Positions 19,371-27,758 of a stretch of 45,193 nucleotides of DNA are shown here, in pieces. The notes under the pieces were generated by a model, which worked only from the letters and a program-made list of their open reading frames with translations, did no database searches and was not told the DNA's origin. Source of the DNA: CALAED01 sp937891035 (GTDB lineage Bacteria > Actinomycetota > Actinomycetes > Streptosporangiales > Streptosporangiaceae); contig DASQSZ010000069.1 of NCBI GenBank assembly GCA_035642125.1, positions 1-45,193 of the forward strand. The letters are read 5' to 3'. Every line of letters begins with the position of its first letter. Positions within the stretch are counted from its first letter, which is position 1. The translations under genes were made by a program, and so were the position numbers.

Positions 19371-20290
19371 CGTCCCGCTCCACGGGGCCGACGGGGCCGA
19401 CGGAGTTGCCGGCCCGGCTGAACCGCCTGCTCGGCGACAGCGGCGACGGCGGCGACGGCGGCGGCGCCGTTGGCCGGATCGACGACCTCGGCGTCAGCCA
19501 CGAGTGGACGCTGCACCGGGCGACGCTCGCCGACGGGCGTACGGCCTTCGTCAAGGCCGCCGCGCTCCCCGGGGGCGTAGGCGGCGTCTTCGCGGCCGAG
19601 GCCGCGGGACTGCGGTGGCTGGGCGAGGCGGCCGGCGCGCCGGTGCCCGATGTGCTGGCCGTGGACGAGGAGACGCTGGTGCTGTCCTGGCTGCCGGCCG
19701 AGTCGGCGACGCCGCGGGCTGCCGAGCGGTTCGGCAGGGAGCTGGCGGCCATGCACGCCGCCGGCGCCGGCTCCTACGGTGCGCCGTGGCCGGGCTTCAT
19801 CGCCGAACTGCCGCTGGACAACGCGCCCGCCGAGTCGTGGCCGGAGTGGTACGCGACGCGCCGGATACTGCCCTTCCTGCGGTCCGCCGGCGCCGCCGCG
19901 GCCCTGTCGCCCGGCGACGTACGGCTCGTGGAGCAGGTAACCGACGACATCACCGCGCTGGCCGGGCCCGCCGAGCCGCCCTCGCGGATCCACGGCGATC
20001 TATGGTCGGGCAACGTGTTGTGGTCGGCGGGCCGCGGCTGGCTGATCGATCCGGCCGCGCACGGCGGGCACCGGGAGACCGACCTCGCGATGCTCGCGTT
20101 GTTCGGCGCACCGCATCTGGAGCGGATCATCGCGGCCTACCAGGAGGTGACGCCGCTCGCCGACGGCTGGCGGGCGCGGGTGCCGCTGCACCAACTGCAC
20201 CCGCTTCTCGTCCACGTCGCGCTGTACGGGGCGTCCTATCGAGCGCGTACGGTTGAGGCGGCTCGGGCCGCGCTGGCCGCCTCCACATAG
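19367..20290 (+). CDS. fructosamine/ketosamine-3-kinase family protein
   Basis: 307 residues beginning with the GTG of the GTGA overlap. The fold is that of aminoglycoside-phosphotransferase-like kinases: ATP-lobe segments HRATLADGRTAFVKAAAL and FAAEAAGLRWL, the catalytic loop RIHGDLWSGNVLW (Asp and Asn), and the metal Asp in WLIDPAAHGGHRETD. HGDLWSGN with DPA.YGH-like residues is diagnostic for the fructosamine kinase family. It phosphorylates sugar adducts on lysine so that they fall off, reversing glycation. It is coupled to the upstream phosphatase gene. A short Gly/Asp-rich run (SGDGGDGGG) near residue 25 is a local oddity. Confidence 0.9.
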   Translation: MTSRSTGPTGPTELPARLNRLLGDSGDGGDGGGAVGRIDDLGVSHEWTLHRATLADGRTAFVKAAALPGGVGGVFAAEAAGLRWLGEAAGAPVPDVLAVDEETLVLSWLPAESATPRAAERFGRELAAMHAAGAGSYGAPWPGFIAELPLDNAPAESWPEWYATRRILPFLRSAGAAAALSPGDVRLVEQVTDDITALAGPAEPPSRIHGDLWSGNVLWSAGRGWLIDPAAHGGHRETDLAMLALFGAPHLERIIAAYQEVTPLADGWRARVPLHQLHPLLVHVALYGASYRARTVEAARAALAAST

Positions 20291-20378
20291 GTTGGGCGGC
20301 CACTGTGTCGCCATCCGCTCGCCAGATGCGGTAAACCAGAGGAGCAACGTGAAATGAGGTGTGCAGGCGTAGTCCCCC

Positions 20379-21542
20379 ATGGATGACAACCCCCACCCCC
20401 ACAGCCCCCATACCGACCGGCCCCGACCCTCCGGCCCGGTGAACCTGCCGACCGTGCTGCGGCGGTGGGTCGCGCCCGTCGCCGTTCCCGCGGCCATCGC
20501 GCTGGTCATCGCGGCCGGCGTCGACTTCATCAACCGGCATGCGACGACGTCGGACGAGGCGGCCAAGGCGTCCGCGTCCGGGTCCGGGCGCTCCGGCCCC
20601 GTCCGCCCCGCCTGGGACCTGCCGGCGCCCACGCTGATGGCCAAGGGCCGTCCGCTGCCGCGCCATCTGGTCGGCGTCAACCGGTCCGGCACCGCCCTGG
20701 TCGTACGGGACGTCCGTACGCTCGCCCCCGTCGCTCAGGTGGCCGCGCCGGCCGAGCGGCGGCTGCGGCAGGTGGCCGCGGCCGGTCTCGACTCCTCTTC
20801 GTACATCGTCTCAGCCTCGGCGAGCCGCGGCGGCATCGCCTTCTATCGGCTGCGGATCGCCGGCGACGGCCGTCCGGGTCGGCTCAGCCCGCTGCCGCGG
20901 ATCAAGATCCCCGGCACGTCGACGCCGTGGTCCGACATGGCGGTCAACGAACGCGGCGACACGCTGGCGTACGTCTCGTACCGAAGCCGCTCCGGAAGCG
21001 ACCGCTCCAGACGCGACCGCGGCACGCCCGGGTGGCGGATCGCGATCAACGTCGTGTCGCCGGCCGGCGCGGCGCGGCGCACCTGGACGACCTCGCTCAC
21101 CGGCCGGATCGGCGGGCTGTCGTGGGCGGGCCGGACGCTCTCGTTCGTCTGGGCGCCGATGCGCGGCACGACCGTCCTGCGCCACCAGGTGCGTACGCTC
21201 GACACGGCACTGCCAGCCGGCGACCTGAAAGTCAGCCGGCCGGTGCTCACGCTTCCAGACGGCGCCGAGACCGCGGTCATGAGCCGCGACGGCTCGACGG
21301 TCGTCACCGGCGTCGCCGCCCCCTCCGGCCTCGAGCTGGCCGCCTACTCCGCCGCCGACGGGCGCCGTACCGGTGTGCTGTGGCGGCGCCCCGTCGAGTC
21401 GCCGCCCAGGGTGGTGCAGCTGGTCGCGGACGTCGTCAGCGGCGATCTGATCGCCGCGGCCGCGGACGGCCGGCTGCTCGTCGCGCCCGCCCACGGCGGG
21501 ACCGGTTTCGCCGTCGCCGATCTCGCCGATGTGGCGTGGTGA
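20379..21542 (+). CDS. membrane-anchored WD40/propeller-like protein of unknown function
   Basis: 387 residues. A short Pro/His-rich cytoplasmic N-terminus precedes one membrane helix (VAPVAVPAAIALVIAAGVDF, about residues 30-50), making it a type II membrane protein. The exterior part consists of repeated beta-rich segments such as TLAYVSYRSR, GGLSWAGRTLSFVWAPMRG, TLPDGAETAVMSRDGSTVV and DLIAAAADGRLLVA, like blades of a TolB/WD40-type propeller. No catalytic motif is seen. It sits between the deglycation pair and the PSP1 gene without overlap. Function unknown. Confidence 0.7.
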   Translation: MDDNPHPHSPHTDRPRPSGPVNLPTVLRRWVAPVAVPAAIALVIAAGVDFINRHATTSDEAAKASASGSGRSGPVRPAWDLPAPTLMAKGRPLPRHLVGVNRSGTALVVRDVRTLAPVAQVAAPAERRLRQVAAAGLDSSSYIVSASASRGGIAFYRLRIAGDGRPGRLSPLPRIKIPGTSTPWSDMAVNERGDTLAYVSYRSRSGSDRSRRDRGTPGWRIAINVVSPAGAARRTWTTSLTGRIGGLSWAGRTLSFVWAPMRGTTVLRHQVRTLDTALPAGDLKVSRPVLTLPDGAETAVMSRDGSTVVTGVAAPSGLELAAYSAADGRRTGVLWRRPVESPPRVVQLVADVVSGDLIAAAADGRLLVAPAHGGTGFAVADLADVAW

Positions 21543-21588
21543 ACGTAAGGTGGCGACTATGAGCCGGCGCCTCGGAGGCACGTGAGCG

Positions 21589-22509
21589 ATGAGCATGGTC
21601 ATGGCGGTGAGTTTCACACGGTACGGCCGGCTCTATTATCTCGACCCCGGGCCCTACAGCCCCAAGGTCGGCGACAAGGTGCTCGTGCCGACCGACTCCG
21701 GGCCCGAGGTGGCCGAGTGCGTTTGGGCTCCGCAATACGTCTCGGAGGACATCGGCGGTCTGCCGGCCTGCGCGGGCCCGGCCGATGACGAACACCTCGC
21801 CCGAGACGGCGCCAATCGGCGCCGCCGGGCCGAGGGCCGCAGCATCGCCAAGCGACTGATCCGCAAGCACGATCTGCCGATGAAGGTCATCGGGGTCGAC
21901 TACCTCGACGCCGACAACGTCTTCAAGGTCTACTTCTCCGCGCCGCACCGCGTCGATTTCCGGGCCTTGGTCCGCGACCTCGCCCGCAACATGCGGGCGA
22001 GGGTCGAGCTGCGCCAGGTCGGCCCGCGCGACGAGGCCAGGCTGCAGGGCGGCATCGGCCCGTGCGGCCGCGATCTGTGCTGCGCGACGTTCCTCAAGGA
22101 CTTCGAGCCGGTGTCGGTCCGCATGGCGAAGGACCAGGATCTGCCGGTCAACCCGCTGCGCATCGCTGGCGCCTGCGGCCGACTCATGTGCTGCCTGAAG
22201 TACGAGCACCCGCTGTATGTCGAGTCGCACCGGCGCATGCCCAAGCTCGGCGAGCGAGTGGAGACGCCGGAGGGCGAAGGCCAGGTCGTCGGCCGCAACG
22301 TCCCGGCCGACACGGTGAGCGTCAAGCTGGACGGTGGTCGCCGCTGCGCTTGCCCGTCCGCCTCCGTCTGCTCGCCGCGCCAGCAGCACGAGGCCCACTA
22401 CGGCGATGCCGGCGACCTTGGCGGCGACGGGAAGCAGTTGCGCGGCGGCGGCACCGGCCCTGATGTCGGCCGTCCTGACGTCAGCGATTCCATCGGCGAC
22501 GAGCCGTGA
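21589..22509 (+). CDS. PSP1-domain protein, RicT/YaaT-like
   Basis: 306 residues. The PSP1 C-terminal domain is clear: MAVSFTRYGRLYYLDPG at the start, VIGVDYLDADNVFKVYFSAP, then the cysteine motifs GPCGRDLCCATFL and GACGRLMCCLKYE, which are cluster ligands in Bacillus RicT, and a closing LGERVETPEGEGQVVG segment. In Bacillus the Ric complex controls mRNA maturation and sporulation; in actinobacteria the gene often lies near holB/tmk, as here. The last ~50 residues are Gly/Asp-rich and specific to this protein. GGAGG lies about ten bases before the ATG. Confidence 0.85.
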   Translation: MSMVMAVSFTRYGRLYYLDPGPYSPKVGDKVLVPTDSGPEVAECVWAPQYVSEDIGGLPACAGPADDEHLARDGANRRRRAEGRSIAKRLIRKHDLPMKVIGVDYLDADNVFKVYFSAPHRVDFRALVRDLARNMRARVELRQVGPRDEARLQGGIGPCGRDLCCATFLKDFEPVSVRMAKDQDLPVNPLRIAGACGRLMCCLKYEHPLYVESHRRMPKLGERVETPEGEGQVVGRNVPADTVSVKLDGGRRCACPSASVCSPRQQHEAHYGDAGDLGGDGKQLRGGGTGPDVGRPDVSDSIGDEP

Positions 22510-22529
22510 TGACTGCGACGCACTTTGGG

Positions 22530-23306
22530 TCAATCCCGATCGAGCTTCGCCTGATTTGTCAGATTATCGAGCGTCGTGGTCGCCGAAATTCCGTCTCGCC
22601 GCCAATCCACCACGCCGGCGACAAAGGTGATCACGGTCTGGGCGAAGAGACTGGCGCCCTCCCATCGGCAATGCTCATAGTCTTCTGACTGGACTCGGTA
22701 GCGGTGCAAGAAGCCGTCCAGGATCGCCTGCAAAGCCATGGCAGTCGCCCAGTCGGTCCATCCAGGGCGCAGTGAAACGCCGAGTTCGTTGAGCAACAAC
22801 GCGTAGTTTTTCGCCCACGCTTCGCCCCTGGAGTGTAGCTCAGGAAGTATGGCTTGGCGTAGCTTCGGATGCGTGGCCATGTAAGGGCCGACGTGAAAGA
22901 GTACATAGCTGTGCCGGTCGTTGACCACTCCATTGAACAGCGCATCTGCGATACGGATTATCTCCGCCGACATCGATGCATTCGTGGCAAGTTTAGGTAC
23001 CTGGTCGACATACTTGCGTGGATCTGTGTCGTACTGGCGAACGACTACATAGACGACCGCGTCCGCCAGGAAGTCGTCGCGAGTTGGCCATCGATTGCTG
23101 AAGGCCTTTTTGCTGAGCCCTGCTTTTTGGACGACGTCGTCGACGTGCAGCCAGTCCAGTGCCGCGGGGAAGTCGCGGATCTGCCGGAGCCGTACGGCTT
23201 CCTTCGGATCGGCGGACTCGTCTAGTGAGCTCTCGATCAAATTAGCGCCGGCTTCGAGGAACCGGGCGGCGGTGGGGTCCTGACGGGTTGCCCGACGACG
23301 AGACAT
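22530..23306 (-). CDS. TetR/AcrR-family transcriptional regulator
   Basis: 258 residues. An N-terminal helix-turn-helix of TetR type is recognisable (VDDVVQKAGLSKKAFSNRWP, then TRDDFLADAV), preceded by a ~50-residue extension longer than usual. The C-terminal ligand domain is all helical (DRHSYVLFHVGPYMATHPKL; TDWATAMALQAILDGFLHRY). The GC content is lower than that of the replication genes upstream. It is convergent with the PSP1 gene (20-base gap) and divergent from the cyclase-like gene, which may be its target together with itself. Confidence 0.8.
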   Translation of the reverse strand: MSRRRATRQDPTAARFLEAGANLIESSLDESADPKEAVRLRQIRDFPAALDWLHVDDVVQKAGLSKKAFSNRWPTRDDFLADAVVYVVVRQYDTDPRKYVDQVPKLATNASMSAEIIRIADALFNGVVNDRHSYVLFHVGPYMATHPKLRQAILPELHSRGEAWAKNYALLLNELGVSLRPGWTDWATAMALQAILDGFLHRYRVQSEDYEHCRWEGASLFAQTVITFVAGVVDWRRDGISATTTLDNLTNQAKLDRD

Positions 23307-23363
23307 TGTCGGCTCGTTCCTGTGTCAGCGGGAGTCCGGGTGACAGTCATCATGACCGATCAT

Positions 23364-23426
23364 GGGGCAATCGACCACCCCGGTGAGCGAAGGGAGCCAC
23401 ACTTGACTCCCTTAACAAGTTGCCCC
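23364..23426. promoter_or_regulatory. nested inverted repeats between TetR and cyclase-like genes
   Basis: GGGGCAA (23364-23370) pairs with TTGCCCC (23420-23426). Inside it, AAGGGAG (23390-23396) pairs with CTCCCTT (23407-23413). The structure sits in the 210-base divergent gap and could be an operator or a leader hairpin. Which it is cannot be decided from sequence. Confidence 0.4.
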
Positions 23427-23516
23427 GACAACGGATCTTCGGCCACATTGGCGTAGCGATCGCATGTTTCCGAACGTACCGGGACGCGGCTGTTGGGCTA
23501 TGCATCGAGGGTCGTG

Positions 23517-24239
23517 ATGAAAACCACCTCAGTTTATCGAAGTATTCTCGCTCTCGATATCCAGAGATCAACGGGACCGCTGCGCACCGACCCGATTAGG
23601 GCGGAGTTGCGTGCGCTCATTTACCGTTTCCTCGACGAGGCGATGGATGTGGCCGGCATTGACCGGCGGCACTGTGATCCGCTGGAGGACCGTGGCGACG
23701 GTCTCCTCGCTCTCATTCATCCGGTAGATAGCATTCCTAAGGTCCTGCTGTTGCAACGTGTTGTCTCGGAGCTCACCCGAAAAGTGAGAGATTATAATGC
23801 GAATCTCACGGTAGGCGACCTTATCCGGCGCGAACTAAGACTACGCGTGGTGGTCCATGCCGGTGAGGTCCATTGTGACGGTAAGGGCTACTTTGGCGAA
23901 GACCTGGATGTAGCCTTCCGGCTGCTCGATGCGCCGCGGTTTAAAAGAGAATCCGGCAAGACCATAATGCCGCTCGGGCTGATCGTCTCGGAGACCATTT
24001 ATTGGTCAGTTGTCCAGCATGAGTACGACGGCATCCGTCGGCGCCATTTCCGCCCGGCCGTCCAGGTCCGGGTCGGCGGACGCCGACGTCAGGGCTTCAT
24101 CTGTGATCTCGGCGGGGAACTGAGGTTAGACCTCAGTCGGATTCGATCTGCAGAGCGCTGGCCCGTGACCTGGCCTCGGCCATCGCCTCGTGGTAGCGCT
24201 GCTCCCAGTCCGGGGCCACGTCGGGGATCTCGGCGATGA
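23517..24239 (+). CDS. class III nucleotidyl cyclase-like protein
   Basis: About 240 residues from ATG 23517 (GAGGG five bases upstream). Cyclase-fold landmarks are present: LALDIQRSTG with the first metal Asp, EDRGDGLLALI with the second Asp (GDG turn), LRVVVHAGEV, and YFGEDLDVAFRLLDAP in the position of the VN.AAR helix, with Asp where true cyclases usually have Asn. This family of soluble single-domain proteins is common in actinobacteria and is often found near conflict and signalling genes; product and activity are unproven. The last ~35 residues (after DLGGELRLDL) are Arg/Pro/Ser-rich and overlap the convergent membrane-protein gene by 107 bases. Confidence 0.65.
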   Translation: MKTTSVYRSILALDIQRSTGPLRTDPIRAELRALIYRFLDEAMDVAGIDRRHCDPLEDRGDGLLALIHPVDSIPKVLLLQRVVSELTRKVRDYNANLTVGDLIRRELRLRVVVHAGEVHCDGKGYFGEDLDVAFRLLDAPRFKRESGKTIMPLGLIVSETIYWSVVQHEYDGIRRRHFRPAVQVRVGGRRRQGFICDLGGELRLDLSRIRSAERWPVTWPRPSPRGSAAPSPGPRRGSRR

Positions 24240-24456
24240 CCTGTCTGGCCAGCTCAAGGGATTCGCCGCGGCCGGCGGCCACCTGCCGGACGAGGACGAT
24301 CGTGTGACCGTCCTTCATCTCGGTGGCCGTCGTCCACTTGGCCGGCCGGATGGCCTTCGTACGCTCCGCACGGCTCGGTCCCCGCGTCGCGATGATCATC
24401 AGGTAGATGACCAGCGCGATGACGAGGATCACGAGCGGCATCGCCAGGATGCGCAT
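24133..24456 (-). CDS. small single-pass membrane protein, unknown function
   Basis: 107 residues: an N-terminal membrane helix (ILAMPLVILVIALVIYLMII), then a charged cytoplasmic part with KWTTATEMKDGHTIVLVRQV and a helical tail WEQRYHEAMAEARSRASAL. Similar short anchored proteins are common in Streptosporangiales, but I know no function. Its 3' end overlaps the convergent cyclase-like gene. Regular codon use supports it as real. Confidence 0.7.
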   Translation of the reverse strand: MRILAMPLVILVIALVIYLMIIATRGPSRAERTKAIRPAKWTTATEMKDGHTIVLVRQVAAGRGESLELARQVIAEIPDVAPDWEQRYHEAMAEARSRASALQIESD

Positions 24457-24569
24457 GCCTCCAACCTACTTACTCGGTCACGTCGTGGGCAGGGCGCGCC
24501 TGAGGGAATTGCCCGGCGCGGGCGGCGGACCGGGTGGATCGACTCGCGCGGCGTCGCTGCCCGGTGAGG

Positions 24570-26063
24570 TCATGCGGAGCGGGGGACCGCGGCACGCGCG
24601 GCGGGCCGGCGGGAGAAGCGCAGGACGCCGTCCTCGATGGGGCCGTGGCGCAACGTACGCAGGTCATGTGGGTAGCTCATCTGGACCTGCCACGGGGGTC
24701 GCGACCCGGCCCGCGGGAACTCGTCGATCGAACGCAGCACGTACCCGGCCTGGAAGTCCAGGAGCGGGCGCTCGGTGATCGTTGGGTCGTCGTCGCCCAC
24801 CGGCACGCACTGGTCGTGGCCGTGGGCGTCCATGTGCCGCAGCAATCGGACGACGTACTGGCTGACCAGATCGGCCTTGAGGGTCCAGGACGCGTTCGTG
24901 TAGCCGATCGTCAAGGCGAAGTTCGGTACGCCGCTGAGCATCACGCTCTTGTACACCATCGTTTCCGGCAGCTTGACCTCGCGGCCGTCGACGGCGAGCG
25001 TGATGCCGCCGAGGGCGAGCAGCCGCAGGCCGGTGGCGGTGACGACGACGTCGGCGGCGAGCTCGGCGCCGGACCGCAGCCGCACCCCGGTCTCAGTGAA
25101 CTCCTCGATGTGGTCGGTGACCACCGAGGCGCGCCCGGCGCGGATGGCGGCGAACAGATCGCCGTCGGGCACGAGGCACAGCCGCTGATCCCAGGGCTCA
25201 TAGGCGGGCTTGAAATGGGTGTCGACCTCATAGCCGGGCGGCAGTTGCTTGATCGTCGCCTTGCGGAGCAGTGACCGGACGAGGCCGGGCCGGCGGCGGC
25301 TGAGCTTGTAGAGCAGCGTCTGCAGCGCGACGTTCTTCCACCGCGCGATCGGGTACGCGGCGCGGTCGCCGAGCAGCCGCCGCAGACCGTTGGCGATCGG
25401 GTCCTCCGCGGGCAACGAGATGATGTACGTCGGCGAGCGTTGCAGCATCGTCACGTGCGCCGCCCGGTCGGCCATGGCCGGGACCAACGTCACGGCCGTC
25501 GCGCCGCTGCCGATCACCACGACCCGCTTGCCCGAGTAGTCGAGGTCCTCCGGCCAGTGCTGAGGGTGGGCGACCGTGCCGCGGAACCGCTCGATGCCGG
25601 GGAAGTGCGGCGTGTGGCCGCCGTCGTAGGCGTAGTAGCCGCTGCAGGCGTAGAGGAAGTCGGCGGTCAGCCGGACCGTTTCACCGTCGTGGACCGCCTC
25701 GACGGTCCAGCGGGCGTCCTCGCCGGACCACTCGGCGCGTACCACCTGGTGCCGGAAGCGGATGTGCCGATCGATGCCGGCCGCGGCGGCGGTCTCGCGG
25801 ATGTAGTGGAGGATCGATGGCCCGTCCGCGATGGCCTTGGGCTCGGTCCAGGGACGGAACCGGTAGCCCAGGGTGTACATGTCGGAGTCGGACCGGATGC
25901 CGGGATACCGGAACAGGTCCCACGTTCCGCCGATCGCATCCCGCGCCTCGAGGATCGTATAGGTCCGGCCGGGAAAGGCCGACTGGATGTGATGTGCCGC
26001 GCCGATGCCGGACAGTCCGGCTCCGATGATCAGCACGTCGACATGCCCGGTCGTGGTCGTCAC
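24570..26063 (-). CDS. flavin-containing Baeyer-Villiger monooxygenase, EthA-like
   Basis: 497 residues from GTG 26063 (AGGAGG just upstream). The N-terminal FAD site is VLIIGAGLSGIGAAHHIQ, then EARDAIGGTWDLFRYPGIRSD; the Baeyer-Villiger fingerprint FRGTVAHPQHWP (FxGxxxHxxxWP) is complete; the NADPH site is VVVIGSGATAVTLVPA. It matches the EthA/MymA group, which oxidises ketones and activates thioamide pro-drugs in mycobacteria. It lies 52 bases after the P450 gene on the same strand and probably shares its transcript, suggesting sequential oxidation of one lipophilic substrate. An upstream in-frame start at 26174 was rejected because it lacks a ribosome site and yields Arg-rich sequence. Confidence 0.92.
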   Translation of the reverse strand: MTTTTGHVDVLIIGAGLSGIGAAHHIQSAFPGRTYTILEARDAIGGTWDLFRYPGIRSDSDMYTLGYRFRPWTEPKAIADGPSILHYIRETAAAAGIDRHIRFRHQVVRAEWSGEDARWTVEAVHDGETVRLTADFLYACSGYYAYDGGHTPHFPGIERFRGTVAHPQHWPEDLDYSGKRVVVIGSGATAVTLVPAMADRAAHVTMLQRSPTYIISLPAEDPIANGLRRLLGDRAAYPIARWKNVALQTLLYKLSRRRPGLVRSLLRKATIKQLPPGYEVDTHFKPAYEPWDQRLCLVPDGDLFAAIRAGRASVVTDHIEEFTETGVRLRSGAELAADVVVTATGLRLLALGGITLAVDGREVKLPETMVYKSVMLSGVPNFALTIGYTNASWTLKADLVSQYVVRLLRHMDAHGHDQCVPVGDDDPTITERPLLDFQAGYVLRSIDEFPRAGSRPPWQVQMSYPHDLRTLRHGPIEDGVLRFSRRPAARAAVPRSA

Positions 26064-26115
26064 AAATCCTCCTCTGGCCGAGTGCACCCGGCGGCCTGGG
26101 TCGGCGGGCGCGACA

Positions 26116-27648
26116 TCACGGGGTCGTCGTCGCCCGGATCGAGTTGGTCGTCCCACCGGTCGCCGTGGTCGCACCGCTGGTGGCGGTGGAGGTGTCTCCC
26201 GCGCAAGCCTCAGCGCGCTCTGGCCGCGCGCTTCCCTCGCTCGTTCCTCGCTCAGTCCAGCGCGCGGCGCGCGCCTGCGGCGCGCTCATGTGGGCACCGT
26301 CTGCCATGCCCGGGCGAGTCGCGCGGCGGCGTATGACCGCGCGCCCGCCCTTCGCCGGAGCGTAGGCGACGCCGCGAAAATGCCACCGCTCATCGCGCTC
26401 TGTCGTCGGAATCAAGGTGAAGTCACGCAGCATCGTGCGCAGGACGACGTTCAGCTCCATGTTCGCGAACGCCGCGCCGAGGCAGCGCCGGGTGCCGCCC
26501 CCGAACGGGACCCACTCATGCAGGTCCGGCTGCGTGTCGAGGAACCGGTACGGGTCGAAGGCGCCCGCGTCCGGAAAAACCGCCTCGTCCGCGTGCAGCA
26601 GCGAGATGCCCGCCAGCACCGTCGCGCCCTTCGGCAGCGTCCATCGACCGAGCCGATAGCCGTCCACCTTGACGTGCCGCCCGACGAGCCCGATGACGGG
26701 GCGGGTGCGCTGCACCTCGACGATCGTGGCCGCGCGCAGCGCACCGCCGCCCGCGTCCATCTCCGCCACCAGGTCGCGCAGCACCCCGGGATGCCGGCGT
26801 AGCCGCTCGACCGCCCAGGCCAGCGTCGTCGCCGTGGTCTCGTGCCCGGCCGCCAGCAGCGTGGCCAACTGGTCGGCGATGTCGCTGTGGCGCATGGGCG
26901 AGCCGTCGTCGTAGCGGCTTCGCAGCAACAGCGCGAGAACGTCGTCGCGTTCGTCGAGTTTCTCGTCCCGGGCGGCGGCGGCGAGCAGCCGCTCCACGAT
27001 CGCGTCGTACTCGCGGCGCATCGCCCAGAACCGACCCCATGGGCTCCACCGCCCGAGGTCTACCTGGGGGACCGGCAGCATGAGCAGCCGCGAGCCCAAG
27101 GTCACGGCCTGCGGCAGCAATTCGCGGAGACGAGCGAGATCCACGCCCAGCGAGCCGGCGGCGACATCACCGTTGGCGCCGCCGCCGGTGAACACCGTGC
27201 GCAGGATGGCGTTGATCGTGATCCGCATCATCGACGGCAGCGTGGCGAACGGCCGGTCCTCCGGCCACGACGCGAGCTCCCGTACGGTTTCCTCTTCGAT
27301 GATCCGCTCGTACGCCGCGAGCCGCCGGCCATGAAACGGCGGGGTGAGCAGCCTGCGCTGCCCGCGATGCTCATCGCCGGTGAGCGCGAACAGCGAGCCG
27401 GGGCCGAGGACGCGCCCGAGATTGGGCTGGAGGTTCTCCACGACGTCGGGGCCGGCGGTGAATAGCTGCTTGATCTCGGCGGGATTGCAGATCACCGCGG
27501 CTCGGCCGAAGATCGGCACGTTGATCGTGAACGCGTCACCGTAGCGGGCGCGCAGCCTGCGCATCCTGCGCCGCGGCGCGGTGAGCGCGAACACGCCCTG
27601 CACGATGCGGGGAGCCGACGGGCCCGGCGGTAGCCGCACGGTCGTCAT
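26116..27648 (-). CDS. cytochrome P450 with an odd C-terminal extension
   Basis: 510 residues from ATG 27648. The I-helix oxygen-activation motif is AAGHETTATTLAWA, the K-helix ExxR is in VEVQRTRPV, and the haem-binding loop is PFGGGTRRCLGAAFAN with the axial Cys. These mark a complete class-I type P450 close to bacterial CYP110/CYP138-like enzymes. The normal end of the fold is near KGGRAVIRRRA; about 60 further residues rich in Ala, Arg, Thr and Gly follow, coded by a GC-rich repeat-like stretch (26192-26296). The tail is probably the result of lost or displaced stop. Divergent TetR and palindromic sites upstream suggest ligand-controlled expression. Confidence 0.9.
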   Translation of the reverse strand: MTTVRLPPGPSAPRIVQGVFALTAPRRRMRRLRARYGDAFTINVPIFGRAAVICNPAEIKQLFTAGPDVVENLQPNLGRVLGPGSLFALTGDEHRGQRRLLTPPFHGRRLAAYERIIEEETVRELASWPEDRPFATLPSMMRITINAILRTVFTGGGANGDVAAGSLGVDLARLRELLPQAVTLGSRLLMLPVPQVDLGRWSPWGRFWAMRREYDAIVERLLAAAARDEKLDERDDVLALLLRSRYDDGSPMRHSDIADQLATLLAAGHETTATTLAWAVERLRRHPGVLRDLVAEMDAGGGALRAATIVEVQRTRPVIGLVGRHVKVDGYRLGRWTLPKGATVLAGISLLHADEAVFPDAGAFDPYRFLDTQPDLHEWVPFGGGTRRCLGAAFANMELNVVLRTMLRDFTLIPTTERDERWHFRGVAYAPAKGGRAVIRRRATRPGMADGAHMSAPQARAARWTERGTSEGSARPERAEACAGDTSTATSGATTATGGTTNSIRATTTP

Positions 27649-27673
27649 CCCGGCACCTACTCCCTTCGGTGGT

Positions 27674-27715
27674 CTGGTACGCGTACGTACCAGACGTACG
27701 GTACGTCGACGTACC
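27674..27715. promoter_or_regulatory. overlapping palindromes, probable TetR operator
   Basis: CTGGTAC (27674-27680) is repeated inverted as GTACCAG (27687-27693). Next ACGTAC-G-GTACGT (27694-27706) overlaps the perfect 16-bp palindrome GGTACGTCGACGTACC (27700-27715). They fill the short gap between the divergent P450 and TetR starts, the usual place for a self-regulating TetR site. Confidence 0.75.
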
Positions 27716-27758
27716 ATTCGATTCAAGAGCACTTAGTGAGAGGTGGCCGAGGTATACC

